A stretch of 64,000 nt of DNA from Fusobacterium sp. (GTDB taxonomy: Bacteria; Fusobacteriota; Fusobacteriia; Fusobacteriales; Fusobacteriaceae), in assembly GCF_030528405.1 (NCBI RefSeq), contig NZ_JAUMYY010000003.1, forward strand, positions 1 through 64,000, written 5' to 3'. Position numbers and translations under genes: made by a program. The notes under the pieces are model-generated. The model was not told the origin of the DNA, did not search any database, and saw only the letters and a list, made by a program, of their open reading frames with translations. This document shows positions 43,972-53,292 of this stretch, one piece after another. The first letter of the stretch is position 1. Every line of letters begins with the position of its first letter.

Positions 43972-44859
43972 ATGAATGAAAAAAGTAAAAATCAAATATA
44001 TCAGTTAGAATTTTTAAAGAAACAGAAGATAGAAGAAATTTTTGGTCTAAGTGAAGAAAGTAAAAAAAAGAAAAATATAGATTTTAAGAGATTGAAAAAG
44101 TTAATTTTCTTTTTTATGCTTATTTTTATAAGTTTTACAATATTTTTTTTATGGAAAAAATATATTGAATTTCAAAAATATGTTGAAAATACAAGGGAAA
44201 GTATTATTTTAGCTGAAAAATATAAAGAAGAGCAGTCAGTTAAAGAAGAAGAGGAGAGAAAAAAGCAAGAAGGCTTGGAGGAAGAAAGACTAAGAAAAGA
44301 AAAAGAGTTAAAAGATTTAAAAAAGCTTAGTTTTGAGACTATAAACAATCTTCCTGATGAAAAAAAAGAAGTTATGCTTAATATTATTCCAAGTGGTAAT
44401 CCATTGAATGGTGAAATAGATATAATGAAAGCTTTTGGAATAAAATCACAATCAGCAAGCAATCAAAAAAAGTTGCATCAAGGTATTGATTTAAGACTTA
44501 CAGTTGGGAATGATGTTATGTCAACAGCTATAGGCAAGGTTAGCTATGCAGGGAAGAAAGAAGGTTATGGATATGTGGTAGTGGTAGATCATATGTATGG
44601 CTTTCAAACTGCTTATGCATATTTAGATAAGGTCTATGTCAAATTTGGAGAAATAGTTGGAAAAGGTAAAGTTATTGCACTTGGAGGAAAGTCTAGTATA
44701 TCAGCTGAACCGCATCTTTACTATGAAGTTAGATATAAGGGCTTACCTATTAATCCACAAAATTTTATAGAATGGAACAAGAAACAATTTAATATAGTTT
44801 TTGAAAATGAAAGGAGTGTGCCATGGGATTATTTTCTAACGATAATGGGAAAAAATTAA
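43972..44859 (+). CDS. M23/LytM-like protein, probably catalytically degenerate
   Basis: 295 residues: one membrane segment (about 44-63), a Glu/Lys coiled coil (about 64-125) and a LytM domain. The first zinc motif is present (HQGID, His169 and Asp173). The other two usual His positions are replaced: YxHL is AYAYL and HLHFEV is HLYYEV. Such domains often activate other wall hydrolases instead of cutting. It overlaps the bactofilin gene by 37 nt; M23-bactofilin pairs shape cells in several bacteria. Confidence 0.8.
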   Translation: MNEKSKNQIYQLEFLKKQKIEEIFGLSEESKKKKNIDFKRLKKLIFFFMLIFISFTIFFLWKKYIEFQKYVENTRESIILAEKYKEEQSVKEEEERKKQEGLEEERLRKEKELKDLKKLSFETINNLPDEKKEVMLNIIPSGNPLNGEIDIMKAFGIKSQSASNQKKLHQGIDLRLTVGNDVMSTAIGKVSYAGKKEGYGYVVVVDHMYGFQTAYAYLDKVYVKFGEIVGKGKVIALGGKSSISAEPHLYYEVRYKGLPINPQNFIEWNKKQFNIVFENERSVPWDYFLTIMGKN

Positions 44860-45296
44860 AGGACGAGGGGGCAAGTACTAGCTTAGCAACGAGAGAAAAT
44901 GAAGTAAATAGTGTTTGTTTAATCTCTAAAGAAACTCTTATAAAGGGAACAATAGAGACAGCATCAATGTTTCAATTGGAAGGAGTTTTAGAAGGAGATA
45001 TAAAAAGTGAGAGTCTTGTTCATATTGGAATTACAGGAAGAGTGAAGGGAAATATAGACACAGAATCACTATTAGTTGACGGAGAAGTTTTTGGAGAAGT
45101 AAGTGCTGAAAGAGTGGAAATTGGTAAAACAGGGAAAGTTTTTGCTAATATAATATCTAATGTTTTTGTCATACAGGAGGGAGGTTTGTTTGAAGGAACA
45201 AAAAAAACTAAAATCAATCCTGTGAATGAAGAAGAAAAATTAAAATTAGAAAGTAAGAGTGAAGATTCATTTGAAGAAGAGCCAGAAGAAGACTAA
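44823..45296 (+). CDS. bactofilin (polymer-forming cytoskeletal protein)
   Basis: 157 residues. The core beta-helix (about 30-125) shows the bactofilin pattern ISKETLIKGTIETASMFQLE, VHIGITGRVKGNI, ERVEIGKTGKVFANI. The ends are disordered and the C-terminus is acidic. AAAGGAGTG inside the M23 gene serves the ATG. Bactofilins form stable filaments that position wall enzymes, consistent with the overlapping partner gene. Confidence 0.88.
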   Translation: MGLFSNDNGKKLKDEGASTSLATRENEVNSVCLISKETLIKGTIETASMFQLEGVLEGDIKSESLVHIGITGRVKGNIDTESLLVDGEVFGEVSAERVEIGKTGKVFANIISNVFVIQEGGLFEGTKKTKINPVNEEEKLKLESKSEDSFEEEPEED

Positions 45297-45322
45297 GGCA
45301 AAATTTTATTTTTTGAGGAGAA

Positions 45323-46225
45323 ATGAATATGCAGAAGCGTTTACTAAATTGTTTTTCTAGTGATTTTATAAATATTACAAAAGAAGAGTTAAAATCAGCA
45401 ATAAAAGCCAATGAAGGTAGAACAATAGTTTCAGAAAATATAGTGACACAGGAACCTTTTTCACATGGGATAACAAACAGTGAAGTTGCACGTGCCTTTG
45501 GAGCTGATTTAATTTTGTTAAATACATTTGATATGGATAAAAAATTTATTTGGGGTTTAGAAGAAAGTAAAGATCCGATAAATTTGCTAAAAAAATTAGT
45601 GGGTAGACCTATAGGCGTAAATTTAGAACCTGTTGATTTCTCTGCTTCAATGTTAGAAAAAATAGATTTAATCCCTAAGGGAAGAATATGCTCAAAAGAG
45701 TCATTAAAAGAAGCTAGTGAACTAGGATTTGATTTTATTTGTTTGACAGGAAATCCAGCAACTGGTGTGAGTAACAGAGAAATTGCAAAGGCAGTAAAAT
45801 TAGCAAAGGAGTTTTTTAATGGACTTATCATAGCTGGGAAAATGCATGGTTCTGGAGTTGATGAGGATTTTATAAATCTAGCATCTATAAAAGAGTTTAT
45901 TGAAAGTGGAGCGGATGTTATTATGGTTCCAGCAGTTGGAACTATTCCTGGATTTACACAGGATAAATTAGTAGAGATCGTAAATTTTGTTAAAAGACAT
46001 AATTGTTTAATTATGACTGCAATAGGGACAAGCCAAGAGAGTGGAAGAAAAGAAATGATAAGAGAAATAGCTATACAGAATAAAATTGCAGGAGCAGATA
46101 TTCAACATATAGGAGATGGAAGTCATTCGGGAATAGCACCTTATGAGAATATTTTTGAAATGTCTTTGGCACTGAGAGGAACAAGACATACTATAAGGCT
46201 TATTGCAGCTTCTATAAATAGATAA
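45323..46225 (+). CDS. TIM-barrel-like protein of unknown function
   Basis: 300 residues. Alternating beta/alpha blocks include ADLILLNTFDMDK, GRPIGVNLEPVD, FDFICLTGNPATGVS, GLIIAGKMHGSG, ADVIMVPAVGTIPGF and HIGDGSHSGIAPYENI. The pattern suggests a TIM barrel. Homologues are, to my memory, often labelled haloacid dehalogenase-like without the HAD motifs; those motifs are absent here too. GAGGAG precedes the ATG. No function is proposed. Confidence 0.6.
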   Translation: MNMQKRLLNCFSSDFINITKEELKSAIKANEGRTIVSENIVTQEPFSHGITNSEVARAFGADLILLNTFDMDKKFIWGLEESKDPINLLKKLVGRPIGVNLEPVDFSASMLEKIDLIPKGRICSKESLKEASELGFDFICLTGNPATGVSNREIAKAVKLAKEFFNGLIIAGKMHGSGVDEDFINLASIKEFIESGADVIMVPAVGTIPGFTQDKLVEIVNFVKRHNCLIMTAIGTSQESGRKEMIREIAIQNKIAGADIQHIGDGSHSGIAPYENIFEMSLALRGTRHTIRLIAASINR

Positions 46226-46226
46226 G

Positions 46227-46278
46227 AAAAGGGATTGTTGTATTTTAAGATTTTATAAATTTTGCAACAATCCCTTTT
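46227..46278. terminator. bidirectional terminator
   Basis: AAAAGGGATTGTTG/CAACAATCCCTTTT, 14-bp perfect stem between convergent genes. Confidence 0.9.
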
Positions 46279-46283
46279 AAATT

Positions 46284-47168
46284 TTAGTCAATTTCTCTAA
46301 TAGATTTCACTAATCCAGCTAAATTTTGTAATTCACTAGGAATTATAATTTTAGTTGCTTGACCATTGGAAACTTTTTCAAATGTTTCAAGCGACTTTAA
46401 AGCTAGAATTTCTTTCTCTGGTTTAGCGCTATTTAATACTTTTATTGCTTCAGCTTGGGCTTTTTGTATTTCTAAAATAGCTTGAGCTTTTCCTTCAGCT
46501 TCTTTAATTCTAACTTCCTTTTCTGCCTCAGCCCTTAAAATAGCGGAACGCTTTTCTCCTTCAGCAACTAAAATAGCAGACTCTCTTAAGGCTTGAGCTT
46601 CAAGAATTTTAGCTCTCTTTTCTCTTTCGGCCTTCATTTCTTTTTCCATTGCAACTCTGATATCATTTGGAGGGAGAATAGATTTTAATTCAACTCTGTT
46701 TACTTTTATTCCCCAAGGATCAGTAGCTTCATCTAATTCTTGACGCATTTTAGTATTGATTATATCTCTTGAAGTAAGTGTTTCATCAACTGTCATATCT
46801 CCAATTATATTTCTTAAAGTGGTAGCAGTCAAATTTTCAATAGCAGAGATAGGTCTTTCAACTCCATAAGTATAAAGCTTAGGATCAGTAATTTGAAAAT
46901 AAACAACAGTATCAATTTGCATAGTGGCATTATCTTTAGTTATAACAGCTTGAGGCTCAAAGTCAACAACCTGCTCTTTTAAAGATACAATTCTTGAAAC
47001 CCTATCAAAAAAAGGATTGATAAAATTAAGCCCTGAACGAAGAGTAGAAGAATATTTCCCTAACTTTTCTACTATATAAACTTGAGATTCAGGAATTATT
47101 TTTATAGCTTTTAAAGCTATAAAAGTTATAAGAACTAATAACAAAATAAAAAATGGAATATAAAACAT
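46284..47168 (-). CDS. SPFH/stomatin-family membrane protein (QmcA-like)
   Basis: 294 residues. One N-terminal membrane segment (about 2-20), then the SPFH domain (ESQVYIVEKLGKYSSTLRSG, NFINPFFDRV, VDTVVYFQITDP) and a long coiled coil rich in AEGE/KAQAEA repeats. Stomatins build membrane microdomains. The NfeD partner is encoded 14 nt upstream in the same transcript, as in most such pairs. Confidence 0.88.
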   Translation of the reverse strand: MFYIPFFILLLVLITFIALKAIKIIPESQVYIVEKLGKYSSTLRSGLNFINPFFDRVSRIVSLKEQVVDFEPQAVITKDNATMQIDTVVYFQITDPKLYTYGVERPISAIENLTATTLRNIIGDMTVDETLTSRDIINTKMRQELDEATDPWGIKVNRVELKSILPPNDIRVAMEKEMKAEREKRAKILEAQALRESAILVAEGEKRSAILRAEAEKEVRIKEAEGKAQAILEIQKAQAEAIKVLNSAKPEKEILALKSLETFEKVSNGQATKIIIPSELQNLAGLVKSIREID

Positions 47169-47182
47169 AAAAACCTCCTCAA

Positions 47183-47602
47183 TTATTTTTTTATAATAAT
47201 TTTATTACCTTTAAATTCATCTATAATGACTATGTCATTTTTGCTAAAAGTATCAGAGCTTATTGCAGTCCATATAGAGCCTTTAAATTTAACTTCATAA
47301 ATTTTTTCCCTATGACTTGTATCAACAACTTTTTCAATACTAACTTTAGTACCTACCATTGAAGCATCAAAATTTTCTTTATTTTTTGAAAGGTATTTTT
47401 TAGCATAAGGTCTTGTAAAGAGCATAAAAAATATAGAAAGAATTGTAAATGTTAAAATTTCAAAATTTAAATTTTTAAAAGCAAAGGCAACAATAACAGT
47501 AAATATAGCTGCAATTGCAAACCAAATTGTAATAAGAGTAGGAATAAGTATCTCAAGAATAACGAAAATAAAAGTTAAAATAAGCCAAAATGTACTTCCC
47601 AT
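47183..47602 (-). CDS. NfeD-family protein
   Basis: 139 residues. Two or three membrane segments (about 3-75) are followed by an OB-fold domain (VGTKVSIEKVV, GSIWTAISSDTFSKNDIVII). It is the short NfeD form without a protease domain, and partners the adjacent stomatin. Confidence 0.85.
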   Translation of the reverse strand: MGSTFWLILTFIFVILEILIPTLITIWFAIAAIFTVIVAFAFKNLNFEILTFTILSIFFMLFTRPYAKKYLSKNKENFDASMVGTKVSIEKVVDTSHREKIYEVKFKGSIWTAISSDTFSKNDIVIIDEFKGNKIIIKK

Positions 47603-47765
47603 AATAACACCTCACTATATTTTTTATTTATTATAGCATAAGAGTACAGTACTTTGTAGAAAATAAATTATTATCTATATTCAAAGGTAAATAGCGTAAT
47701 CTTTTTTTTAAGAATGTTTAATAAAAATACAGTTATAAAAAATACATAGCAAAAAATGAAAAATA

Positions 47766-47774
47766 TGCTATAAT
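47766..47774 (+). promoter_or_regulatory. extended -10 promoter of the PTS gene
   Basis: TGCTATAAT about 74 nt before the start. Confidence 0.5.
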
Positions 47775-47847
47775 AATAAAAAATGAATTAAAAATTCTTT
47801 TTAAATTAATTTTTATGAATTATATTATAAAATAAGGAGGAAGTAGT

Positions 47848-49317
47848 ATGTTTAGTTATTTACAAAAAATAGGAAAAGCGTTAATGGTACCAGTTGCTGT
47901 TCTACCTGCAGCGGCAATACTTATGGGTATAGGTTACTGGATAGATCCTACAGGTTGGGGTGCAAATAGCCAATTAGCAGCATTTTTAATAAAAGCAGGG
48001 GCAGCTATAATTGATAATATGCCTATCTTATTTGCTATAGGAGTTGCTTATGGGCTTTCAAAGGATAAAAATGGTGCAGCAGCTCTTACTGGTTTAGTAG
48101 CCTTTCAAGTTGTTACTACCTTGCTTTCAAAGGGTGCAGTAGCTCAAATTACTGGAACTCCTATTGAAGAGGTGTCTCCTGCCTTTGGTAGAATAAATAA
48201 CCAATTTATTGGAATACTTTGTGGTGTTATCTCAGGAGAGTTATACAATAGATTTTCTAATGTAGAATTACCAAGATTTTTAGCATTTTTTAGTGGAAAG
48301 AGATTTGTTCCTATTTTAACATCGGTTGTGATGATATTTGTTTCTTTTATACTACTTTATGTATGGCCAGTTATATTTGCAGGTCTAGTTGGATTTGGAA
48401 CTAGCATAGCTAAAATGGGAGCTGTAGGAGCAGGTGTATATGGTTTCTTAAACAGACTTTTAATTCCAGTTGGTTTACACCATGCACTAAACTCAGTTTT
48501 CTGGTTTAATGTGGCTGGAATAAATGATATAGGAAGATTCTGGGGAAGTCCTGAACTTGCATATGCAGATTTACCAGCAGTATTAGAAGGGACATACCAT
48601 GTTGGAATGTACCAAGCAGGATTTTTCCCAATTATGATGTTTGGACTTTTAGGAGCTTGTCTTGCATTTATTCAAACATCAAAATCAGAAAATAAAACTA
48701 AAATAGCATCTATAATGATGGCAGCAGGTTTCACTAGTTTCTTTACGGGTGTAACAGAACCAGTTGAGTTTGCATTTATGTTTGTTGCTCCAGCTCTATA
48801 TCTATTGCATGCTGTGTTAACAGGAATTGCAGTATTTTTAGCAGCTTCATTTAATTGGATGGCAGGTTTTGGTTTCTCAGCAGGATTTGTAGATTTTGTA
48901 TTATCTTTAAAGAATCCAAATGCAAATAGTCCATTTATGTTACTTATATTAGGTCTAGTTTTCTTTGTAATCTATTACTTAATATTTGTTACAGCGATAA
49001 AGATGTTTAATTTAAAAACTCCAGGAAGAGAAGATACAGAGGAAGAAATTATAGAAGAAAAAAATACAAAAGTTTCTCATAGTCAATTAGCATCAAGTAT
49101 AATCCCTCTATTAGGTGGAGCTGAAAATATAGAAGAAGTTGATTACTGTACAACTAGATTGAGATTAAGAGTTAAAGAAAGTGCAAATGTGGATGAGGTA
49201 AAAATAAAAAAATTAGTTCCTGGAATATTAAAACCTTCAAAAAATGCAGTTCAAGTTATAATTGGTCCACAAGTTGAATTTGTAGCTGATGAAATCAAAA
49301 GATTATTGGGAAAATAA
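47848..49317 (+). CDS. nagE: PTS glucose/N-acetylglucosamine-type EIICB permease
   Basis: 489 residues. The EIIC part (1-380) has LHHALNSVFWFNVAGINDIGRFWG and the GVTEPVEFAFMF motif of the GlcNAc/glucose group. The C-terminal EIIB domain carries the phosphorylated Cys in DYCTTRLRLRV. No EIIA is fused, so it relies on another protein. The NagE-like wording FWFNVAGINDIGRFWG favours GlcNAc, but glucose cannot be excluded. AAGGAGG precedes the ATG. Confidence 0.82.
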   Translation: MFSYLQKIGKALMVPVAVLPAAAILMGIGYWIDPTGWGANSQLAAFLIKAGAAIIDNMPILFAIGVAYGLSKDKNGAAALTGLVAFQVVTTLLSKGAVAQITGTPIEEVSPAFGRINNQFIGILCGVISGELYNRFSNVELPRFLAFFSGKRFVPILTSVVMIFVSFILLYVWPVIFAGLVGFGTSIAKMGAVGAGVYGFLNRLLIPVGLHHALNSVFWFNVAGINDIGRFWGSPELAYADLPAVLEGTYHVGMYQAGFFPIMMFGLLGACLAFIQTSKSENKTKIASIMMAAGFTSFFTGVTEPVEFAFMFVAPALYLLHAVLTGIAVFLAASFNWMAGFGFSAGFVDFVLSLKNPNANSPFMLLILGLVFFVIYYLIFVTAIKMFNLKTPGREDTEEEIIEEKNTKVSHSQLASSIIPLLGGAENIEEVDYCTTRLRLRVKESANVDEVKIKKLVPGILKPSKNAVQVIIGPQVEFVADEIKRLLGK

Positions 49318-49387
49318 AAGTCAAATAAAAATCATATTTTAAATGAAAGGTAATAGATAGTATATTAAATATCTTAGAAGTATAAAT

Positions 49388-49424
49388 AAAGAAACTAGTG
49401 CAAATTTGCACTAGTTTCTTTTAT
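49388..49424. terminator. bidirectional terminator
   Basis: Perfect 17-bp palindrome AAAGAAACTAGTGCAAA and its complement, between the PTS gene and the convergent HAD gene. Confidence 0.9.
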
Positions 49425-49460
49425 ATGTGTCTATAGCTAAATCAGAAATTAAATATATTT

Positions 49461-50219
49461 TTATTCAATCAGTTCTTTTAAATTATTAATATAGATTGTT
49501 GGATAAATTTTAAATTTATCTATATCTTTTTTAGAGTGGACTCCAGTACAAACCATTACAGTTTCAATTTTAGAGTCATAACCAAGTTTTATATCAGTTT
49601 CTAAATTATCTCCAATTAAGATTATATCTTCTTTTTTTAGATTATATTCAACAAATAGCATTTCTAAAATTTTTGAGTAGGGTTTACCTATTTTTATACT
49701 TTCACTTTGAGTAGCATATTCAAGCATAGCTACTACTGAGCCATTTCCAGCATCAAATTTACCATTATTTGGTAAGAGTCTATCAGTGTTTGTTGCAATG
49801 AATTTTGCACCATTTAATATACTGTGAATAGCAGTGGAATATTTTTTGTAGTCAGCATTTCTATCAAGCCCTACAAAGACAAAATCAGCATTATCTTCAA
49901 CTAAAGAAAAACCTTCATCTTTTAAAGCTTCAATCAGTCCTTCTTCGCCAATAGCAAAACATTTTCTTTCAGGAAAATTTTTAGCAATATATTTAGCGGA
50001 AGCTATGGCTGAAGTGAAGAAATCTTCCTCTTTTATATTTTTAAAACCTAAATTTAACATATGCTCCTTAGCTTGTTTTCTAGTTCTTGTTGCATTATTA
50101 GTTAAAAAAATATATGGAATACCTTTTTGTTGTAAGTAAATTATAAATTCTTTAGCACCGTCAATATTTTTATTTCCACTATACATAGTTCCATCTAAAT
50201 CAATAACATATGTTTTCAT
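49461..50219 (-). CDS. HAD-IIA family phosphatase (NagD-like)
   Basis: 252 residues with HAD motifs in order: VIDLDGTMYSG (nucleophile Asp), FLTNNATRT, GKPYSKILE and ILIGDNLETDIKLG. The capping domain is of type IIA. Family members hydrolyse nucleoside monophosphates or sugar phosphates. Convergent to the PTS gene; the ATG is next to 50219. Confidence 0.85.
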   Translation of the reverse strand: MKTYVIDLDGTMYSGNKNIDGAKEFIIYLQQKGIPYIFLTNNATRTRKQAKEHMLNLGFKNIKEEDFFTSAIASAKYIAKNFPERKCFAIGEEGLIEALKDEGFSLVEDNADFVFVGLDRNADYKKYSTAIHSILNGAKFIATNTDRLLPNNGKFDAGNGSVVAMLEYATQSESIKIGKPYSKILEMLFVEYNLKKEDIILIGDNLETDIKLGYDSKIETVMVCTGVHSKKDIDKFKIYPTIYINNLKELIE

Positions 50220-50294
50220 TTTTTTACCTCAATAAAATATTTTTATATAGATTATAGAAAAAAAGCAAAGAAATTTCAAGTTATGCTATAGATA

Positions 50295-52706
50295 TTAGAT
50301 AAAAAGATTAGTATTTGCTTCATCTGCTTCTCCAAGATATTGAGCAACTCCACCAAAATCAATTCCTTCAATCAATTCCTCTTTACTAATACCCATAGCC
50401 TCCATAGACATTGTGCAAGCAATCATATTTATATTATTTTTCTTAGCTTCTTCTAAAAGTTCAGCTAAGGAAATCAATCCTTTTTTTCTCATAACGAGCT
50501 CCATCATTTTTCTCCCCATACCAGCAAAATTCATTTTAGAAAGAGGAAGTTTTCTCCAAGAACTAGGTAAGCAAAGAGCAAACATTTTATCTAAGAAAGA
50601 TTTTTTTATCTTAACAGTTTTTTCTTTCTTTAGAAGAGAAAGTCCCCAGAATGTAAAAAAGATAGTAACTTTTTTACCCATGGCAACAGCACCATTAGCT
50701 AAAATCAATGAAGCTATAGCTTTATCATAGTCGCCACTAAAAAATATAAGAGTCATATTATTTTTATCTTCTTTTATTCTAGTATTTTCTTTAATATTTT
50801 GAGATGAATCTTTTTCTAAAATAACATTTATAAGACCTTTATTATTTGTTATAGATAATATTTTATTTCCACTTGATTTAGCCCAAGCTTGCACATCGTT
50901 TCTAAAAGCAGGATCAGAAGCAATAACCCTTATTTTTTGACCTAAGGAAAGACCCTCCATCTTTGTTTTTAAAGTTAATAATGGGCCTGGACACGCAAGA
51001 CCTGTTAAATTTAGTTCCTCAATATCTAAAATATCATTATTTTCTATATGTTTTCCACCTTGAGCCGCAGAATCATCTCTGTTAGAAATTTTAAAGTACT
51101 TTGAAAGCATTTTATATCCACCAGAAATATTTTTTACTTTAAATCCAGCTTGAGTTAAAATTCTAGCTGCTATATAACCACGAAGACCAACAGCACAAAA
51201 AACCCAGATTTCCTTTTCTTTATTTAATTTTTCCAAATTGTTACGCAGTTCATCAACAGGTATAAAAAGAGTATTTTTTATAGATGTTGTTGCGACTTCT
51301 TCTTCAGTTCTAACATCTAAAAGTATATGCTTTTCTGGATTGAAGAGTTTCATTTCCTCCTCAGAAGCAATTACAGCTACAAAATTTTCATATATGTTTC
51401 TAGCAATGAAGCCTCCCATATTAGGTATTGATTTAGCACTGCCAAATGGAGGAGCATAGCAAAGTTCTAATTCAGACAAATCGTATATCGTGCCTTTAAA
51501 GTGCATAGTAGTGGCAATAGAATCTATAAATTTATCCACTCCCTCATAGCCCACAGTTTGTGCACCTAATATTTGTCCGCTATCTTTTTCGAAAAGTATT
51601 TTACAATGTAATTGAGTCGCGTTAGGATAGTAGCCTGCATGAGAATTGGGATAAAAAATAACAGTGGAATAATTAATTTTCTCCTGTTTTAATATTCTTT
51701 CATTCTTACCTGTGGCAGCAGCAACCATATCAAAAATTTTTATAATGGAAGTTCCCATACTTTTTTTATATTTTTCTTTTTGTCCAGCTATATTATTGGC
51801 AACTATTCTACCTTGTCGGTTTGCAGGTCCAGCTAATGCAAAACCTGGTATAGCATCACCAAGAGCATAAATATTTTTAAAATTAGTTTCTAAGTATTCA
51901 TTGACAATTATATTTCCTCTTTCGTTTAAAATTATTCCACTGTCTTTTAAAAAATCTGTGTCAGGCTGAACGCCTATTGCTGAGATGACTAAGTCAACAG
52001 AAATTTTATTGTTGTCATCTAAAAAAATATCTATAGCTTTATCCTTATCATAAAATTTTATAACTTTTTTTGAAAGATGTAACAAAATATTATTCTCTTT
52101 CATTTTTTCTTCTAATTCTTCTGAGAAATCTGAGTCAAAAGGAGATAGTATATGTGGAGCAGCTTCTATTAAATGAGTTTGAAGGCTTAAGTGTCTTAAA
52201 TTTTCTGCCATCTCTACACCAATAAATCCTCCTCCTATAACAGCGACAGATTTAACATTTTCAGACTTAATTTTTTTAATTATTTTATCCATATCTGGTA
52301 TATTTCTAAGTGTACAAATCTTATCTGATTCTATTCCTTCTATTTTTGGTATAAAGGGTTTTGCACCTGGGGATAAGATTAAATAGTCAAAAGTTTCCTC
52401 ATATATTTCCCCAGATTTTTTCTGGACACTTATAAATTTTTCAGAAGCTGAAACTTTTATTACATTTGAAAAAATTCTGACATCTATGTTAAATCGATTT
52501 TTAAAACTTTCAGGTGTCTGTATAATTAAACTATCTCTATCGGCTATAATACCACCTATGTGATAAGGTAGACCGCAGTTAGCAAAAGAAGGGTATTCTC
52601 CCCTATCAAACATAATAATTTCAAAATTTTCAGACAGTCTTCTCAATCTTGTTGCAGCACTTGCTCCTCCTGCAACAGCACCTACAATAAGAATTTTTTT
52701 CTTCAT
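50295..52706 (-). CDS. CoA-disulfide reductase fused to rhodanese, TusA and DsrE domains
   Basis: 803 residues with four domains. First, an FAD/NAD(P) disulfide reductase with SFANCGLPYH (Cys44) and GGGFIGVEMAENL. Second, a rhodanese domain (about 455-545) with FCAVGLRG. Third, a TusA domain (about 570-640) with LTGLACPGPLLTLK. Fourth, a DsrE/F-like domain (about 650-803) with TMSMEAMGI after a Cys. All four active cysteines are present, so sulfane sulfur could be passed within one chain. It overlaps the ArsR gene by 4 nt. A role in persulfide or polysulfide handling is inferred. Confidence 0.88.
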   Translation of the reverse strand: MKKKILIVGAVAGGASAATRLRRLSENFEIIMFDRGEYPSFANCGLPYHIGGIIADRDSLIIQTPESFKNRFNIDVRIFSNVIKVSASEKFISVQKKSGEIYEETFDYLILSPGAKPFIPKIEGIESDKICTLRNIPDMDKIIKKIKSENVKSVAVIGGGFIGVEMAENLRHLSLQTHLIEAAPHILSPFDSDFSEELEEKMKENNILLHLSKKVIKFYDKDKAIDIFLDDNNKISVDLVISAIGVQPDTDFLKDSGIILNERGNIIVNEYLETNFKNIYALGDAIPGFALAGPANRQGRIVANNIAGQKEKYKKSMGTSIIKIFDMVAAATGKNERILKQEKINYSTVIFYPNSHAGYYPNATQLHCKILFEKDSGQILGAQTVGYEGVDKFIDSIATTMHFKGTIYDLSELELCYAPPFGSAKSIPNMGGFIARNIYENFVAVIASEEEMKLFNPEKHILLDVRTEEEVATTSIKNTLFIPVDELRNNLEKLNKEKEIWVFCAVGLRGYIAARILTQAGFKVKNISGGYKMLSKYFKISNRDDSAAQGGKHIENNDILDIEELNLTGLACPGPLLTLKTKMEGLSLGQKIRVIASDPAFRNDVQAWAKSSGNKILSITNNKGLINVILEKDSSQNIKENTRIKEDKNNMTLIFFSGDYDKAIASLILANGAVAMGKKVTIFFTFWGLSLLKKEKTVKIKKSFLDKMFALCLPSSWRKLPLSKMNFAGMGRKMMELVMRKKGLISLAELLEEAKKNNINMIACTMSMEAMGISKEELIEGIDFGGVAQYLGEADEANTNLFI

Positions 52707-53005
52707 TTTTTATCCTCCTCACAATATAATTCACGAAGTAGATTCATAAATTTTGACATACGCAAATCTAATACAGAATAATAAACAAACTGACCTTCTT
52801 TTTCATCTTTTAATAATTTATTTGATTTTAAAATTTGTAGCTGTTGTGAAATCGAAGGTTGGGAATATTTAGGAAACAGCTCTCTCAGTTCATTTACATT
52901 CAATTTGCCTCTCTCAGATAAGTAGCATACTATGCCCAATCTTAAAGGATTAGAAAGTAACTTAAAAATTTCAGCAACTTCTAAAATTTGTTTTTCTTTA
53001 CTCAT
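52703..53005 (-). CDS. ArsR-family regulator, possible persulfide sensor (SqrR/BigR-like)
   Basis: 100 residues, winged helix with recognition region SQPSISQQLQILKSNKLL and wing EGQFVYYSV. It lacks the metal-binding ELCVCDL motif. Two cysteines, Cys27 (IVCYL) and Cys95 (LYCEE), occupy positions like the dithiol pair of BigR and SqrR. Co-transcription with the sulfur-transfer fusion fits a sulfide-responsive repressor. The AT-rich upstream region holds imperfect dyads but no certain operator. Confidence 0.78.
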   Translation of the reverse strand: MSKEKQILEVAEIFKLLSNPLRLGIVCYLSERGKLNVNELRELFPKYSQPSISQQLQILKSNKLLKDEKEGQFVYYSVLDLRMSKFMNLLRELYCEEDKK

Positions 53006-53252
53006 ATAAAGCTCCTTACATAATTATATAATAATATTATAATATATTTATATCATAATTTGTTATTTTTTTCAAATAAAAAATTGCTATATTTTAGAAA
53101 TTTTACAGAAATTATTAGTTGATACTCTATAATTTTTTATATAAAAAAGAAAATTATATTGACTGAGCCTCACTAACAAAATGCCTTAAAGCTTCCACCC
53201 TTCAAAAACTAAGTTTTTTTTGATTATTCGATAAATAACTTTCCTAGATATT

Positions 53253-53273
53253 AAAAAAAGCGACTGTTGTCGC
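53253..53273 (-). terminator. terminator of the DUF1275 gene
   Basis: On the minus strand GCGAC-AACA-GTCGC is followed by seven T. Confidence 0.75.
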
Positions 53274-53292
53274 CGTAAAAAATATTTTTAAA

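Noticed and set aside
45214-45831. 205-residue minus-strand ORF opposite the TIM-barrel-like gene
   Set aside because: The plus strand carries a coherent protein with a ribosome binding site; the minus frame is low-complexity Ser/Phe/Leu.
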